From contig JAGGZU010000121.1 of the NCBI GenBank assembly GCA_021161865.1, forward strand, positions 1 through 34,290: a stretch of 34,290 bases of DNA, in the 5' to 3' direction. The notes under the pieces are model-generated. The model saw only the letters and a program-made list of their open reading frames with translations, made no database searches and was not told the origin of the DNA. How positions within the stretch are numbered: position 1 is the first letter of the stretch; every line of letters starts with the position of its first letter. Source of the DNA: Thermoplasmata archaeon (GTDB lineage Archaea; Thermoplasmatota; E2; DHVEG-1; B18-G2). Position numbers and translations under genes: made by a program. Below, in pieces: positions 18,069 to 26,162 of the stretch.

Positions 18069-18833
18069 TTAGCCGATGTATTGAAGATCCTCAGGTTTCT
18101 CCTTAGCCATCTGCTCGAGGTCTCTCAACTGCTGAGCAATACTTTCTATCTCCTTAGCTTTTATCTCCAACTCCGATAGATCAATCTTCATTTTAAGTAT
18201 ATTTGAAAGAACCTTCAAAACAGCCTTTGCACTTGTAGGGTCGACAAGGTAACCGGGGGTTTCACCCATTAAACATACCCCCTCCATTCCATACAGCTTA
18301 CCGATACCTAAAAGAAGACCACTTGCACCTATTATACCACCACCTGGCTCATTTTCCTTAAACAATACGCCAGCCTTTTTCATCCTAGTTACAAGCTTCT
18401 TAGAGGTTGCAGCCCCTAAAACCTTCGGTTCTTTTATCTCCTTACCAAGGCCGTATCCCCCTAAAGTGAAGATTTGAGTAACCTTGAACCTCTCAGCTAT
18501 CTTAAGGATGGCGTCTGTTAACTCATACTGTCCACTTGACGACAGCCCCTGATAGTCGCCTGTCAAGAGGATAAGATCCCTGTTTTTCTTATTCTTTGCC
18601 TTCCAATAAAACAACTCGTTACTAACCAGTTTTATGGTGCCATCGGTGTTTATAAAAACCTGAGGAGGAAAATCCTTACTGTAAATCTCTGCAAACTTCT
18701 TAGCCTCTATACTCTCTATAAGATGCTCAACAGCAAGTTTACCAACGTTCCCTATACCCGGCAACCCCTCTATCAATATGGTATTCTTCAAAGTCGGTTT
18801 CCTTCCAATGTATTTAACCACAACATCCTTCAT
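18069..18833 (-). CDS. PAC2-family proteasome assembly chaperone
   Basis: 254 residues. The family signature is clear: 'IEGLPGIGNVGKLAVEHLIE', 'IYSKDFPPQVFINTDG', 'LLTGDYQ...GQYELTDAIL', 'FTLGGYGLGKE', 'GIIGASGLLLGIGKLYGMEG', 'LMGETPGYLVDP.SAKAVL'. Archaeal PAC2 proteins (PbaA/PbaB type) help assemble the 20S proteasome or act as related adaptors. The C-terminus is a charged helix ending Q-Y-I-G, which is not a strict HbYX motif. It is the last gene of the minus-strand cluster and overlaps nop10 by ATGA, a common archaeal order (aIF2alpha-nop10-PAC2). It converges with gene E with 40 bp between. Confidence 0.9.
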   Translation of the reverse strand: MKDVVVKYIGRKPTLKNTILIEGLPGIGNVGKLAVEHLIESIEAKKFAEIYSKDFPPQVFINTDGTIKLVSNELFYWKAKNKKNRDLILLTGDYQGLSSSGQYELTDAILKIAERFKVTQIFTLGGYGLGKEIKEPKVLGAATSKKLVTRMKKAGVLFKENEPGGGIIGASGLLLGIGKLYGMEGVCLMGETPGYLVDPTSAKAVLKVLSNILKMKIDLSELEIKAKEIESIAQQLRDLEQMAKEKPEDLQYIG

Positions 18834-19003
18834 GTTCCTTCACTTCTCTCCATTCTTTTTAAAGACACACGGTATGATCCATATCTGTCTTCAGGGGAGA
18901 AACGTGCAGGTTTTTTTACAACCGTGTTCCCCCCGCATACTCTGCATTTCTCTTCAAGTGTGTACTCTTTACACACAGGGCAGTACCTTATGGAAGACAT
19001 CAT
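18830..19003 (-). CDS. nop10: H/ACA RNP protein Nop10
   Basis: A 57-residue gene. It starts with ATGATG at 19003 (either Met possible) and ends with a TGA that overlaps the PAC2 start by four bases. It reads 'RYCPVCKEYTLEEKCRVCGG', giving the C-x2-C...C-x2-C zinc ribbon (C8, C11, C20, C23), then 'KPARFSPEDRYGSYRVSLKR', the family's most conserved stretch (P-x-RFSPEDxYGxYR). Nop10 is a core part of the H/ACA ribonucleoprotein that makes pseudouridine in rRNA, binding Cbf5. The start also overlaps the aIF2alpha stop, so the three genes are translationally linked. Confidence 0.95.
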   Translation of the reverse strand: MMSSIRYCPVCKEYTLEEKCRVCGGNTVVKKPARFSPEDRYGSYRVSLKRMERSEGT

Positions 19004-19791
19004 TTCTCCACATGTCTGCTGAACTCACAGGTTCCATACTCACCTTTAAGATAGTTACTTGCTCGTTCCACTGCCTTCTTCATCTCTTCCTCAGCAATCT
19101 TGTAATCTGGGGCTTTAACCGTTATAAGATAACTTGGAGCACCCTTATATGTTACCTCAACGGTTACATCCTCAAACTCTGTCGCCTCAACTAACTGCAG
19201 AGCCTTCCTGACATAGTTTACACCATCTGGTCTAAGTGATGTTACCTTTAACTCTCCCCTTATTGTCACAAATGGTATCTGAATATTCTCCTTTGCAATT
19301 CTTTCGAAATGTTTGAACCATTCTCCAGAGAAACCATCCTTTTTGAGCGTCTCTGGATCGTAGGCGCATTCCTCAAAGGCTGCATACAGTGTTCCATAGT
19401 TTTCCGCCAGTTTACGACCAAACTCCTCATAACATTCATCAACGTCTTTACCCAGTTTTTCTGCAACCATCTCAAAAAGCTTCTGAGCCTTCTGTTCGTT
19501 CTTCCACTCCTGAATCTTATCCCTACGTTGATGTTCATTAACCCTTTTCAAAGACAAATCTATATGCCCTTTCGTCTCGTCAACATGCATTACCTTACAA
19601 ACAACCCTCTGACTTTCCCTCACATGGTCTCTAATCCGTTTAATCCAGCCAGGAGCAACCTCAGCTATATGAATAAAACCCTCTTTGCCAGGATACTCTT
19701 CAAGAGTAACAAAAGCACCAAAACCCTGTACGTTCTTTACAGTACCTACAACAAGCTCTCCTTCCTCAGGGTATCCTGTTTTTTTAACCAT
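19000..19791 (-). CDS. Translation initiation factor aIF2 alpha
   Basis: 263 residues, normal for archaeal aIF2alpha. An N-terminal S1 (OB-fold) domain spans residues 10-85 ('GELVVGTVKNVQGFGAFVTL', 'GFIHIAEVAPGWIKRIRDHV', 'VDETKGHIDLSLKRV'), followed by the helical domain ('AEKLGKDVDECYEEFGRKL') and the C-terminal alpha-beta domain that contacts aIF2gamma ('GVNYVRKALQLVEA...APSYLITVKAPDYKIAEEEM'). aIF2 carries initiator tRNA to the small subunit; the gamma and beta subunits are encoded at 24169-25404 and 26163-26786. Its 3' end overlaps nop10 by the ATGA arrangement. Confidence 0.95.
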   Translation of the reverse strand: MVKKTGYPEEGELVVGTVKNVQGFGAFVTLEEYPGKEGFIHIAEVAPGWIKRIRDHVRESQRVVCKVMHVDETKGHIDLSLKRVNEHQRRDKIQEWKNEQKAQKLFEMVAEKLGKDVDECYEEFGRKLAENYGTLYAAFEECAYDPETLKKDGFSGEWFKHFERIAKENIQIPFVTIRGELKVTSLRPDGVNYVRKALQLVEATEFEDVTVEVTYKGAPSYLITVKAPDYKIAEEEMKKAVERASNYLKGEYGTCEFSRHVEK

Positions 19792-19809
19792 ACTCTCGTA
19801 TCCCTAACC

Positions 19810-19983
19810 TTACTCAATCTCTTCCAGTATCTCAGCCTTTATAAAAGCTTTTCCACCCCTGGGTTCAGCAAGGGTGGCACCGCAGATATGACAGGATACT
19901 ACCGTTGATGCCCTATTGAATATAACCTGCTCGTTACCGCAATCCTCACATCTAACCCTGATAAACCTGCTTTTTGTCTCCAT
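19810..19983 (-). CDS. rps27e: Ribosomal protein S27e
   Basis: 57 residues, '[20 protein letters not shown]...[21 protein letters not shown]'. The zinc ribbon is C12/C15 and C31/C34, and 'F.RVRC.DCGN.Q.IF..ASTVV.C..CG..L..P.GGKA' is the full family pattern. It starts four bases after the L44e stop region and is followed by aIF2alpha after 18 bases, the standard archaeal L44e-S27e-aIF2alpha order. Confidence 0.95.
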   Translation of the reverse strand: METKSRFIRVRCEDCGNEQVIFNRASTVVSCHICGATLAEPRGGKAFIKAEILEEIE

Positions 19984-19986
19984 ACT

Positions 19987-20268
19987 CTAACCCTCCCCTA
20001 TCTCAAGACGTTTAGTTCTGATGGTTGGAGCATGATGCCTCTTACCACACACAGTGCATCTGTACCTTATAGCCATACGTCTACTGGTTTTCTCCCTGCC
20101 AGAGGGTTTAGGTCTCGGAAACCCACCATATCCTCTCGTTACTCTTCTGAATCTCCGCTGTCCCTGTTTCAGTTCGCTCGCCTTTTTTTTCTTAACCCTC
20201 TCAATCTCATGCACAGTATGTTTCCCGCAGTATGGGCAATACCGTTTTACCTTCTTTGGAAGCAACAT
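19987..20268 (-). CDS. rpl44e: Ribosomal protein L44e
   Basis: 93 residues from the ATG at 20268, which follows an AAAGGAG ribosome-binding site and gives the family's usual N-terminus (MLLPKKVKRYCPYCGKHTVH). The frame is open further upstream to 20361, but that would overlap the GINS gene end and lacks a site. Zinc ligands are C11/C14 and C71/C74; the middle 'GQRRFRRVTRGYGGFPRPKP' is typical. It sits in the large subunit near the E site. A TATA-like element lies upstream on this strand (20314-20324), so ribosomal genes here may be transcribed apart from gins51. Confidence 0.95.
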   Translation of the reverse strand: MLLPKKVKRYCPYCGKHTVHEIERVKKKKASELKQGQRRFRRVTRGYGGFPRPKPSGREKTSRRMAIRYRCTVCGKRHHAPTIRTKRLEIGEG

Positions 20269-20313
20269 GGATACTCCTTTGCCATTTAATTGGTTGTAAG
20301 GGTAAATATAGAT

Positions 20314-20324
20314 GTTATATAAAA
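20314..20324 (-). promoter_or_regulatory. TATA box for the L44e-S27e-aIF2alpha-nop10-PAC2 unit
   Basis: TTTTATATAAC on the minus strand, about 46-56 bp before the L44e ATG, between L44e and the end of gins51. Confidence 0.5.
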
Positions 20325-20338
20325 AGATGCAGGTAAGC

Positions 20339-20971
20339 TCACCGTACTTTTTCGGCGGCACCCCTTTTTTCCAACGTTTCTCCCATGTTCAGCGGCATTG
20401 AGATCACATCGTTCTCTCTGAGAGTATACCTTTTCATGTTGATGCCGACAAAGGTTGGCAAATCCTTTTTCATCAAAACAACTGTTCTCTCCTCATTATC
20501 CTCCTTTTTAACCTCCTCATGATGATTCGCTTCTTTTTCATCCACCTTTTTATTTATCGGCTCAGTCTCATAGGTTTGAGGAGAAGAATCCTCTGTTTTT
20601 TTATCAGTCAACGTGTTGTCTCTAGCGTTTTTTAGGACATCCACAAGCATCTCAAAAAGTACAGTCTCCTCATGGATGAGGTTTCTGAGGTCAGGGTTAC
20701 CCCCTCTTACCTTTGAAAGAGCTGCTAAAACAATCTTTTTCTCCCTAAGCTCATATATCTCCCTAAACGCCTGCCTTGCATTCTTCAACTCATCCTCTAT
20801 AAGTTTACGTTTCTGAGGAGAGTCTGCATTATCCAGAATCTGCTCAAGCTCCTTAATATAATCCATAACTTTAATATAAAAATCGTTTCTCAACTGGGTT
20901 ATAGCTGAAGATCGCTTCTCCAGCTGATGCAGCCTTCTTAAATCCTTATACGAGAGATCATCATCGTTCAT
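20339..20971 (-). CDS. gins51: GINS complex subunit, GINS51 (Sld5/Psf1) type
   Basis: 210 residues. The N-terminal ~120 residues are helical (A domain: 'YKDLRRLHQLEKRSSAITQL', 'LVDVLKNAR'), followed by an acidic/Lys-rich linker and a C-terminal small beta domain ('LPTFVGINMKRYTLRENDVI', 'MPLNMGETLEKRGAAEKV'). The A-then-B order marks the Sld5/Psf1 side of the family. GINS binds MCM and Cdc45/RecJ-like protein in the archaeal replicative helicase. It lies 26 bp downstream of priS, a known archaeal pairing. The A and B domains of this family are weakly conserved, but length, order and context agree. Confidence 0.88.
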   Translation of the reverse strand: MNDDDLSYKDLRRLHQLEKRSSAITQLRNDFYIKVMDYIKELEQILDNADSPQKRKLIEDELKNARQAFREIYELREKKIVLAALSKVRGGNPDLRNLIHEETVLFEMLVDVLKNARDNTLTDKKTEDSSPQTYETEPINKKVDEKEANHHEEVKKEDNEERTVVLMKKDLPTFVGINMKRYTLRENDVISMPLNMGETLEKRGAAEKVR

Positions 20972-20997
20972 TTCCCCAAAAAAGGAAGATGCTCATG

Positions 20998-22176
20998 TTA
21001 AATAACCTTTGCCATACGCCGTGCAACCAAAAACACTGCAAGATACTCCGGAACCCTCTGTTTGCCTTTCCTTAGGTTAAAACTCTCTTCCATCATCCTG
21101 ATTTTCAAGGGTGCAGCAACATCAACCTCCACCTTCTCATCACTAAAAACAATCGCATCGCGGAGCGGCTCAAAACCCTCCAACTCATCTATCTTTATCC
21201 TACAAACCTTAAACCCTGTTTTCCCGTGAAGCGACGAAGGGAGACGTATCAACCTTTTTATATCACAGGTCACCGGTTCATCCGTTTCCCCAGCCATACT
21301 GGAGATAGCTGCCTTTTGTATCGCAGCTTTAAGAAAAAACCTTCTAATAAAGGGCGATTGATCGATTACACCATCCTCAGCAATCCTAAGCATCCTCTCC
21401 TTAGTCAACTCCTTTTTCAACCGCTCAATGTCCTTCCTATTGATACCGTATCTTTTAAGATGCTCAATGTTGTTTCCCTCAGATGTCACCTCCTTCAACA
21501 AAGCGATTAAACCCCTTCCAACTCTTCCACGCCAACCAGGTTCGCTGGGTCTTGGTATCTCAAGACGTGAAACACTTGGTAACATCCTGCCTTTAACCTT
21601 TGTTTTCTCAACAACTCTTTTCCTGAAAAGTGTTTCCTCATCAAGATCCGCACCTGTTATGTAATCGACGATTTCTCTTCTCTCGCTGCTGCTCAACTTA
21701 AACACCTTCGGGTCAACCACATGGCAGTGGTATCCTCGTCCACCGCTGAAATAAAGAAGCAGTTTGTTTTTACTGAAGCCAAAATCATCAAGCAAGAACT
21801 CCTCGACCAGTTTCCTAAACTCCTCTTTAACAAGCTTCAACCCCTCCTCATAACTTATCCCCTCCGCACCTTTCAGATGATCAAGATCCAGATCAAAGAT
21901 AAGCTCTGCACCCATCCACTCCTTCTCATCCATGGTTGGCGCATCAGGTTTCTGATAAAAGGCTGAAGAGTAATAGGCATGTGCTGGCGTCATACGCTGA
22001 ATAAACGATATAAAACTGGAACGTTTTGAAAAAGCAAGGTGACGTCGCATCATTTTAGCGCCGAAGGGCATAAAAGCAAACTCTCGTTTACCAAACCTCT
22101 CCGGTAGCTCTATTTTCTCATTTCGGTAGTACCTGGCAAACCTTTTTTTTAGAAACAAGATGGAATTATCCTCCAT
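20998..22176 (-). CDS. priS: DNA primase small (catalytic) subunit PriS
   Basis: 392 residues, the usual euryarchaeal length. The catalytic acidic pair is in 'ELIFDLDLDH' (D95, D97), with 'LYFSGGRGYHCHV' (S144-H150) and 'RLPSSLHGKTGFKV' (nucleotide/phosphate binding) in the family order. N-terminal 'RRHLAFS' and 'YYSSAFYQKPD' are also typical. It makes RNA/DNA primers with PriL, which is not in this window. It is the first gene of the minus-strand cluster and is divergent from pfdA, with about 96 bp between them holding both promoters. Confidence 0.95.
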   Translation of the reverse strand: MEDNSILFLKKRFARYYRNEKIELPERFGKREFAFMPFGAKMMRRHLAFSKRSSFISFIQRMTPAHAYYSSAFYQKPDAPTMDEKEWMGAELIFDLDLDHLKGAEGISYEEGLKLVKEEFRKLVEEFLLDDFGFSKNKLLLYFSGGRGYHCHVVDPKVFKLSSSERREIVDYITGADLDEETLFRKRVVEKTKVKGRMLPSVSRLEIPRPSEPGWRGRVGRGLIALLKEVTSEGNNIEHLKRYGINRKDIERLKKELTKERMLRIAEDGVIDQSPFIRRFFLKAAIQKAAISSMAGETDEPVTCDIKRLIRLPSSLHGKTGFKVCRIKIDELEGFEPLRDAIVFSDEKVEVDVAAPLKIRMMEESFNLRKGKQRVPEYLAVFLVARRMAKVI

Positions 22177-22224
22177 ACCTCATTTGATAGTATGCTCAAC
22201 CAGGTAATTAACTTTAATCAAAGA

Positions 22225-22232
22225 TTTTATAA
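22225..22232 (+). promoter_or_regulatory. TATA box of the pfdA-ftsY unit
   Basis: TTTTATAA, 41 bp before the pfdA ATG, giving a short leader that contains the AGGAGATGG ribosome-binding site (22261-22269). Confidence 0.5.
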
Positions 22233-22272
22233 GCATTGATTGGATAAACCGCCTAAAAAGAGGAGATGGAAT

Positions 22273-22689
22273 ATGGCGGAACAAGGAAATGCAGCGGAGT
22301 ACATGGCGTTACTTGAAGCATATAAAGGCCAGTTGGAATCACTTGAGCAGCAATCAAACTATTTGCAAGCTCTTATCAACGAGTACACAAAGGCAAGGAT
22401 AACAATTGAGGAGCTTAACAAAAGAGAAAATAACGCTGAAATCCTCGTTCCAATAGGTGGTGGAGCCTTTGTTCCAGCAGCATCACAGGACACCTCTAAG
22501 GTAATACTTGCAGAGGGTGCAGACATCTTTATCGAAAGATCTGTTGATGAGGCCATAGAGGTTTTAAACAAAAGAATAGAGGATTTACAGAACAGCTTAG
22601 GTAAACTCGATGACATGGCTCGGCAAATACAGGAGAGATCCCAGGAGATCTCAGATACTCTCCAAAACATGTTCAAAGGAAACGAGTAG
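22273..22689 (+). CDS. pfdA: Prefoldin alpha subunit
   Basis: 138 residues from the ATG at 22273, picked for its AGGAG site; the frame is open back to 22240 but those codons overlap the leader. Two coiled-coil helices (about 12-55 and 95-136) flank a beta hairpin region 'ILVPIGGGAFVPAASQDTSK', the hallmark of alpha-class prefoldin. Two alpha and four beta subunits form the jellyfish-shaped chaperone that hands unfolded proteins to the thermosome. It is followed after nine bases by ftsY, a conserved archaeal order. Confidence 0.93.
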   Translation: MAEQGNAAEYMALLEAYKGQLESLEQQSNYLQALINEYTKARITIEELNKRENNAEILVPIGGGAFVPAASQDTSKVILAEGADIFIERSVDEAIEVLNKRIEDLQNSLGKLDDMARQIQERSQEISDTLQNMFKGNE

Positions 22690-22698
22690 GGTTTTTAC

Positions 22699-23790
22699 AT
22701 GTTTAAATTCTTAAAAAAAAGCATCAAAAAATTTGAGGATGAGCTTGAGGCTGAGATACAGGAGGCCTTAGAGAAAGAGATTAAAGAGGAAAAACCTGAG
22801 GAAAAAAAGCCTTCTAAGAAAAAGACGGTTGAGGAACGTATAGAGCGCAGCATAGAGCAGGAGCTTCAAAAAAGCGTAGAGGCACGTAAAGAGATAGAGA
22901 AGGTTGTAGAGAAAAAACCTGAAAAAACACGTAGAAAAATACCGATAGATGAAAAGAAACTTGATGACCTTCTATGGGATTTAGAGGTTAGTCTACTTGA
23001 AGCCGATGTGGCATTATCTGTGATAGAATCAATCAAAACGGACGTAAAAGAGGAGCTTAAGTACATATCTGGTAGCCGCTCAGAGATCAGCAAAACAGTG
23101 AATGAGGTGCTGAAAAAAGCTGTGTCAAGGATTCTAAAGTCCAACACCCAAGATTTCCTTGAAATGGTTGAAAAAGGAAAAAAACCGTTTATCATACTCT
23201 TCGTAGGGGTTAACGGGTCAGGTAAAACAACAGCGATAGCAAAACTTGCTCATTACCTGCAAAAAAACGGTAAAACCGTTGTTGTAGCGGCAGCAGATAC
23301 ATTCAGAGCAGGAGCCATCGAGCAGCTTGAGGAACATGCAAAAAAAATAGGGTTTAAACTGATAAAACACGATTTTGGTGCAGACCCAGCAGCTGTTGCT
23401 TACGATGCTGTAGAGCACGCAAAGGCGAAACATAAGGATGTTGTTATGATAGACACCGCTGGTAGGATGCAAACCAACATCAATCTCATGGAGGAAATGG
23501 AGAAGATAAACAGGGTAGCCAACCCTGACCTTGTGCTTTTTGTTGGAGATGCACTATCTGGTAACGACGCGGTTGAACAGGCAAGGAGGTTCAACGAGGT
23601 AGTAGATTTAGATGGAGTCATATTAACAAAGGTTGATGCTGATGCAAAGGGTGGAGCAGCGTTATCAATAGCATACACTATAGGTAAACCATTGTTTTTC
23701 ATAGGCGTTGGTCAGGGTTACGATGACCAGATACCATTCGACCCAGATTGGATGATAAAAAGCATATTCGGAGAAAAAGAAGGTTCTTAA
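22699..23790 (+). CDS. ftsY: Signal recognition particle receptor FtsY
   Basis: 363 residues. A Lys/Glu-rich N-terminal A region (about 1-80) is followed by the N domain with 'LDDLLWDLEVSLLEADVALS' and the SRP-type GTPase domain: G1 'GVNGSGKTT' (about 172-180), 'ADTFRAGAIEQLEEHA', G3 'DTAGRMQTN', 'LVFVGDALSGNDAVEQ', G4 'TKVDADAKGG' and closing 'FIGVGQGYDDQIPF'. It docks the SRP-ribosome complex at the membrane, which matters here given the many secreted proteins in this window. Its stop overlaps the stop of the converging PIN gene in a shared TTAA. Confidence 0.96.
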   Translation: MFKFLKKSIKKFEDELEAEIQEALEKEIKEEKPEEKKPSKKKTVEERIERSIEQELQKSVEARKEIEKVVEKKPEKTRRKIPIDEKKLDDLLWDLEVSLLEADVALSVIESIKTDVKEELKYISGSRSEISKTVNEVLKKAVSRILKSNTQDFLEMVEKGKKPFIILFVGVNGSGKTTAIAKLAHYLQKNGKTVVVAAADTFRAGAIEQLEEHAKKIGFKLIKHDFGADPAAVAYDAVEHAKAKHKDVVMIDTAGRMQTNINLMEEMEKINRVANPDLVLFVGDALSGNDAVEQARRFNEVVDLDGVILTKVDADAKGGAALSIAYTIGKPLFFIGVGQGYDDQIPFDPDWMIKSIFGEKEGS

Positions 23791-24188
23791 CGGTGAGACA
23801 AAACCAGTCTTTTGTTTTCCCTTAAAAACAGTACAGGTACATGCTCTTCTCTAAGTCTTCTAATAAGCTCTTTATCGTTTGTTGCCACCAAACACCCAAG
23901 TTTCTTAGCCAAAACAAAAACAACATCATCAGTTTCGCCCTCAAAACCTTCTTCAACCCTGAAACCCTTTTGTTTAACATACTTTAACGCTGCCTTAGCC
24001 CACCGTTTAGCTGAACCCTTGCCGTGATCTGAAAGAGTCACAAGTTCATCCATAACAACCCTTGGCACTACGACACTACATTTCCCAACAACCCTACATA
24101 GTTCATCCTCAAGATCAAACGGGTGCTCAAAAACAGATAAAAGCATGTTTGTATCCAAAACAACGCATCTACTTTTGTACGATACCAT
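23787..24188 (-). CDS. PIN-domain ribonuclease, FCF1/UTP24-like
   Basis: 133 residues forming one PIN domain. The acidic residues are D12 ('VVLDTNMLL'), E48 ('VVMDELVTL'), D87/D88 ('[14 protein letters not shown]') and D105 ('[12 protein letters not shown]'). It follows aIF2gamma in a tight unit (20-bp overlap), the usual archaeal place for a PIN protein related to the rRNA-processing nuclease FCF1 rather than a VapC toxin; no antitoxin gene is adjacent. A role in rRNA maturation is inferred from family and neighbours. Confidence 0.85.
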   Translation of the reverse strand: MVSYKSRCVVLDTNMLLSVFEHPFDLEDELCRVVGKCSVVVPRVVMDELVTLSDHGKGSAKRWAKAALKYVKQKGFRVEEGFEGETDDVVFVLAKKLGCLVATNDKELIRRLREEHVPVLFLRENKRLVLSHR

Positions 24189-25404
24189 AACCTATGAGTC
24201 TCCAACGACCCTCCACCTTTCTGCTGATAGCCACCTTCTGTTCAGGGAGGGTACAAACCGGTATCTTAAGGTTTACAGAGACGGTGTCGCTGTAAGCCTC
24301 ACTGGTAACGCCAACGGTTGTTGCAGTACCAACAGTGAGCATAAGAGGCTCCTGCGCCTTTATGGGTTCAACCTTCTTCTCATCCACGGTACCAACGGCT
24401 TTTTCCAGGAGATGAACATTGAGATGGAGTTTACTCTGCGGTTCAGGTAGTTTACCAGGTTTACCAACCAATTTACCAACAAACGCATCAGCCTTCGTCA
24501 ACGCAGGGTCAAGGAGTGTACCAATAGCTAAAAGACCACCAGGTCCTGCTTCCTTCACCGACTGCCCACCTGTTATAATGGATGAAACCGTTGTCACTAT
24601 CTCCTCCCAGTGCTGCCGTCCCTCCTTCTCCACTATCCTCCCAGGTGCTATCTCGATTTCATCTCCAACCCTCAGCTTGCCTTGAAGAAGGGAGCCACCG
24701 ATTACACCCCCTCTAAGTTTCTCTGGCCTAGAACCGGGTTTATTCACATCAAAGCTTCTTGCAACATACATCAAAGGATCTTTACCCTCATCCCTTTTAG
24801 GTGTTGGTATCTTTTCCTCAATAGCCTGAATCAAAACATCTATGTTTATATCATGATGAGCACTTACCGGTATGATGGGTGCATCCTCAGCTGCGGTTCC
24901 TTTTATGAAGTTACGTATCTCATTGTAGTTTTTCTCAGCGGCCTTCTCAGAAACCAGATCTATCTTGTTCTGAACAATCACAATGTTTTTAATCCCCGCT
25001 ATCTCCATAGCCGTTAAATGCTCCCTTGTCTGCGGTTGAGGACAGGACTCATTTGCAGCTATAAGAAGTAAGGCGCCATCCATCAGTGATGCACCAGAAA
25101 GCATAACAGCCATAAGGGTTTCATGACCCGGTGCGTCTATAAAGGAGACAACCCTTAGCAGCTTCGTTTTTTCCCCGCAAATTGGACAAACCTCCTTGTT
25201 GGTGTAACACTGAGGCTCCGGGCATTTGGGGCACTTGTAGAACGCTGCATCAGCATAACCCAACCTAATGGAAATACCGCGTTTAAGCTCCTCAGAGTGT
25301 TCATCGGTCCATTTACCCGTCAACCTTTGAGTTAAAGTGGTTTTACCATGGTCGACATGACCAATCATACCAATGTTTACCTCAGGTTGACGGGGCAGTT
25401 TCAT
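24169..25404 (-). CDS. Translation initiation factor aIF2 gamma
   Basis: 411 residues, full length. GTPase motifs are G1 'GHVDHGKTT' (15-23), '[10 protein letters not shown]' (G3, 89-98) and 'VQNKIDLV' (G4). An inserted zinc knuckle, C58-x2-C61 and C73-x2-C76, is diagnostic of the e/aIF2gamma group. Domains II and III follow ('[21 protein letters not shown]', '[11 protein letters not shown]'). It binds Met-tRNAi and GTP. It starts inside the last codons of S6e (four-base overlap) and overlaps the PIN gene. Confidence 0.97.
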   Translation of the reverse strand: MKLPRQPEVNIGMIGHVDHGKTTLTQRLTGKWTDEHSEELKRGISIRLGYADAAFYKCPKCPEPQCYTNKEVCPICGEKTKLLRVVSFIDAPGHETLMAVMLSGASLMDGALLLIAANESCPQPQTREHLTAMEIAGIKNIVIVQNKIDLVSEKAAEKNYNEIRNFIKGTAAEDAPIIPVSAHHDINIDVLIQAIEEKIPTPKRDEGKDPLMYVARSFDVNKPGSRPEKLRGGVIGGSLLQGKLRVGDEIEIAPGRIVEKEGRQHWEEIVTTVSSIITGGQSVKEAGPGGLLAIGTLLDPALTKADAFVGKLVGKPGKLPEPQSKLHLNVHLLEKAVGTVDEKKVEPIKAQEPLMLTVGTATTVGVTSEAYSDTVSVNLKIPVCTLPEQKVAISRKVEGRWRLIGYGIVQK

Positions 25405-25820
25405 TTTTCACTCTCTTCCTTTTTTTCCTCATTTTTTTCTTCAGGTTTAATTAACTCAGAAACAGGTTTTGCACCATACTTTGTTATCCTCATATTTATC
25501 TGCACAATATCCTGATTAATAGTGTTTCCACGTACGGATTTCTTTTTACGTTTACCTTTCTCATCCGGTCTAAAACCTACGCCACCGCTGAGTAGCAACC
25601 TTCTTTTCACTGAACCAGGTAGATCAGGTCTCATTGGGAAACCGCTTTTGTCGGTTCCACCGGTGATCTGTAGTTTGTATCCTGGTAGGGAGACAAATAT
25701 ACCGTCCACTTCTTCGCCAATCTTCTTTCCAACCAACGAGTTTGCATGATGCCCGGTCACAGGTATAGTGTAGGATTTTCCCTGTTTGCTGTCGTTTACC
25801 ACAACCTTGAACTCTACCAT
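25401..25820 (-). CDS. rps6e: Ribosomal protein S6e
   Basis: 139 residues. '[20 protein letters not shown]', '[20 protein letters not shown]', '[20 protein letters not shown]', '[11 protein letters not shown]' and '[20 protein letters not shown]' follow the whole family pattern. The C-terminus is Glu/Lys-rich and slightly longer than in many archaea. It is the first gene of the S6e-aIF2gamma-PIN unit and diverges from the 25975 gene. An AT-rich TATA-like stretch lies near 25866-25875 on this strand. Confidence 0.96.
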   Translation of the reverse strand: MVEFKVVVNDSKQGKSYTIPVTGHHANSLVGKKIGEEVDGIFVSLPGYKLQITGGTDKSGFPMRPDLPGSVKRRLLLSGGVGFRPDEKGKRKKKSVRGNTINQDIVQINMRITKYGAKPVSELIKPEEKNEEKKEESEK

Positions 25821-25927
25821 ACTTTTACCTCTTTCTTTTAGGTTTTTAGGGGGTAATAGGGTTCTATTTTAATAATCTATTGATAAACCATGAGGGTTGG
25901 ATGAAAACGCTGAGTTAAAAAGAAAAG

Positions 25928-25936
25928 TATTTAAAA
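25928..25936 (+). promoter_or_regulatory. TATA box of the 48-residue gene and aIF2beta
   Basis: TATTTAAAA, 39-47 bp before the ATG at 25975. It lies within the frame of a longer possible start (25897), which argues against that start. Confidence 0.5.
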
Positions 25937-25974
25937 AAGGTTTTATTCACCTTATTATCCCCTGGGGTGAGGCA

Positions 25975-26121
25975 ATGTCTGAGTTTATTTGGTGCTGGAC
26001 AAAAGGCTCTACAAAGGTTTATACGAGGAACGTGAAGATCGCTGAGCAGGCGATGAAAAAGGGTTTACTTGTTATGGGTATAAAAGCGCCATCTAGGGTG
26101 ATGAAGGGCAGGATGGTGTAA
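25975..26121 (+). CDS. Small conserved-looking basic protein, unknown
   Basis: 48 residues, 'MSEFIWCWTKGSTKVYTRNV...AEQAMKKGLLVMGIKAPSRV'. The ATG at 25975 has a GGTGAGG ribosome-binding site four bases upstream and a TATA box at proper distance, so it looks like a real gene; the frame is open to 25897 but that part would span the promoter. The protein has two Trp near the N-terminus, an amphipathic helix and a basic tail. It lies 41 bp upstream of aIF2beta on the same strand. I cannot assign it to a family. Confidence 0.65.
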   Translation: MSEFIWCWTKGSTKVYTRNVKIAEQAMKKGLLVMGIKAPSRVMKGRMV

Positions 26122-26162
26122 ACGGAAGTTTTTTACCCTAGTCTCCTATTATACCTCGTTCT

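Noticed and set aside
18723-19908. Plus-strand open frames (99-199 residues) opposite aIF2alpha, nop10 and PAC2
   Set aside because: They are shadows of well-recognised minus-strand genes and have no motif.
20269-20361. N-terminal extension of L44e
   Set aside because: It would overlap the gins51 3' end and its own TATA region, and the family begins at MLLPKKVKRYC.
23787-24188. VapC toxin reading of the PIN protein
   Set aside because: No antitoxin gene is adjacent, and its position directly after aIF2gamma fits an FCF1-like housekeeping PIN protein.
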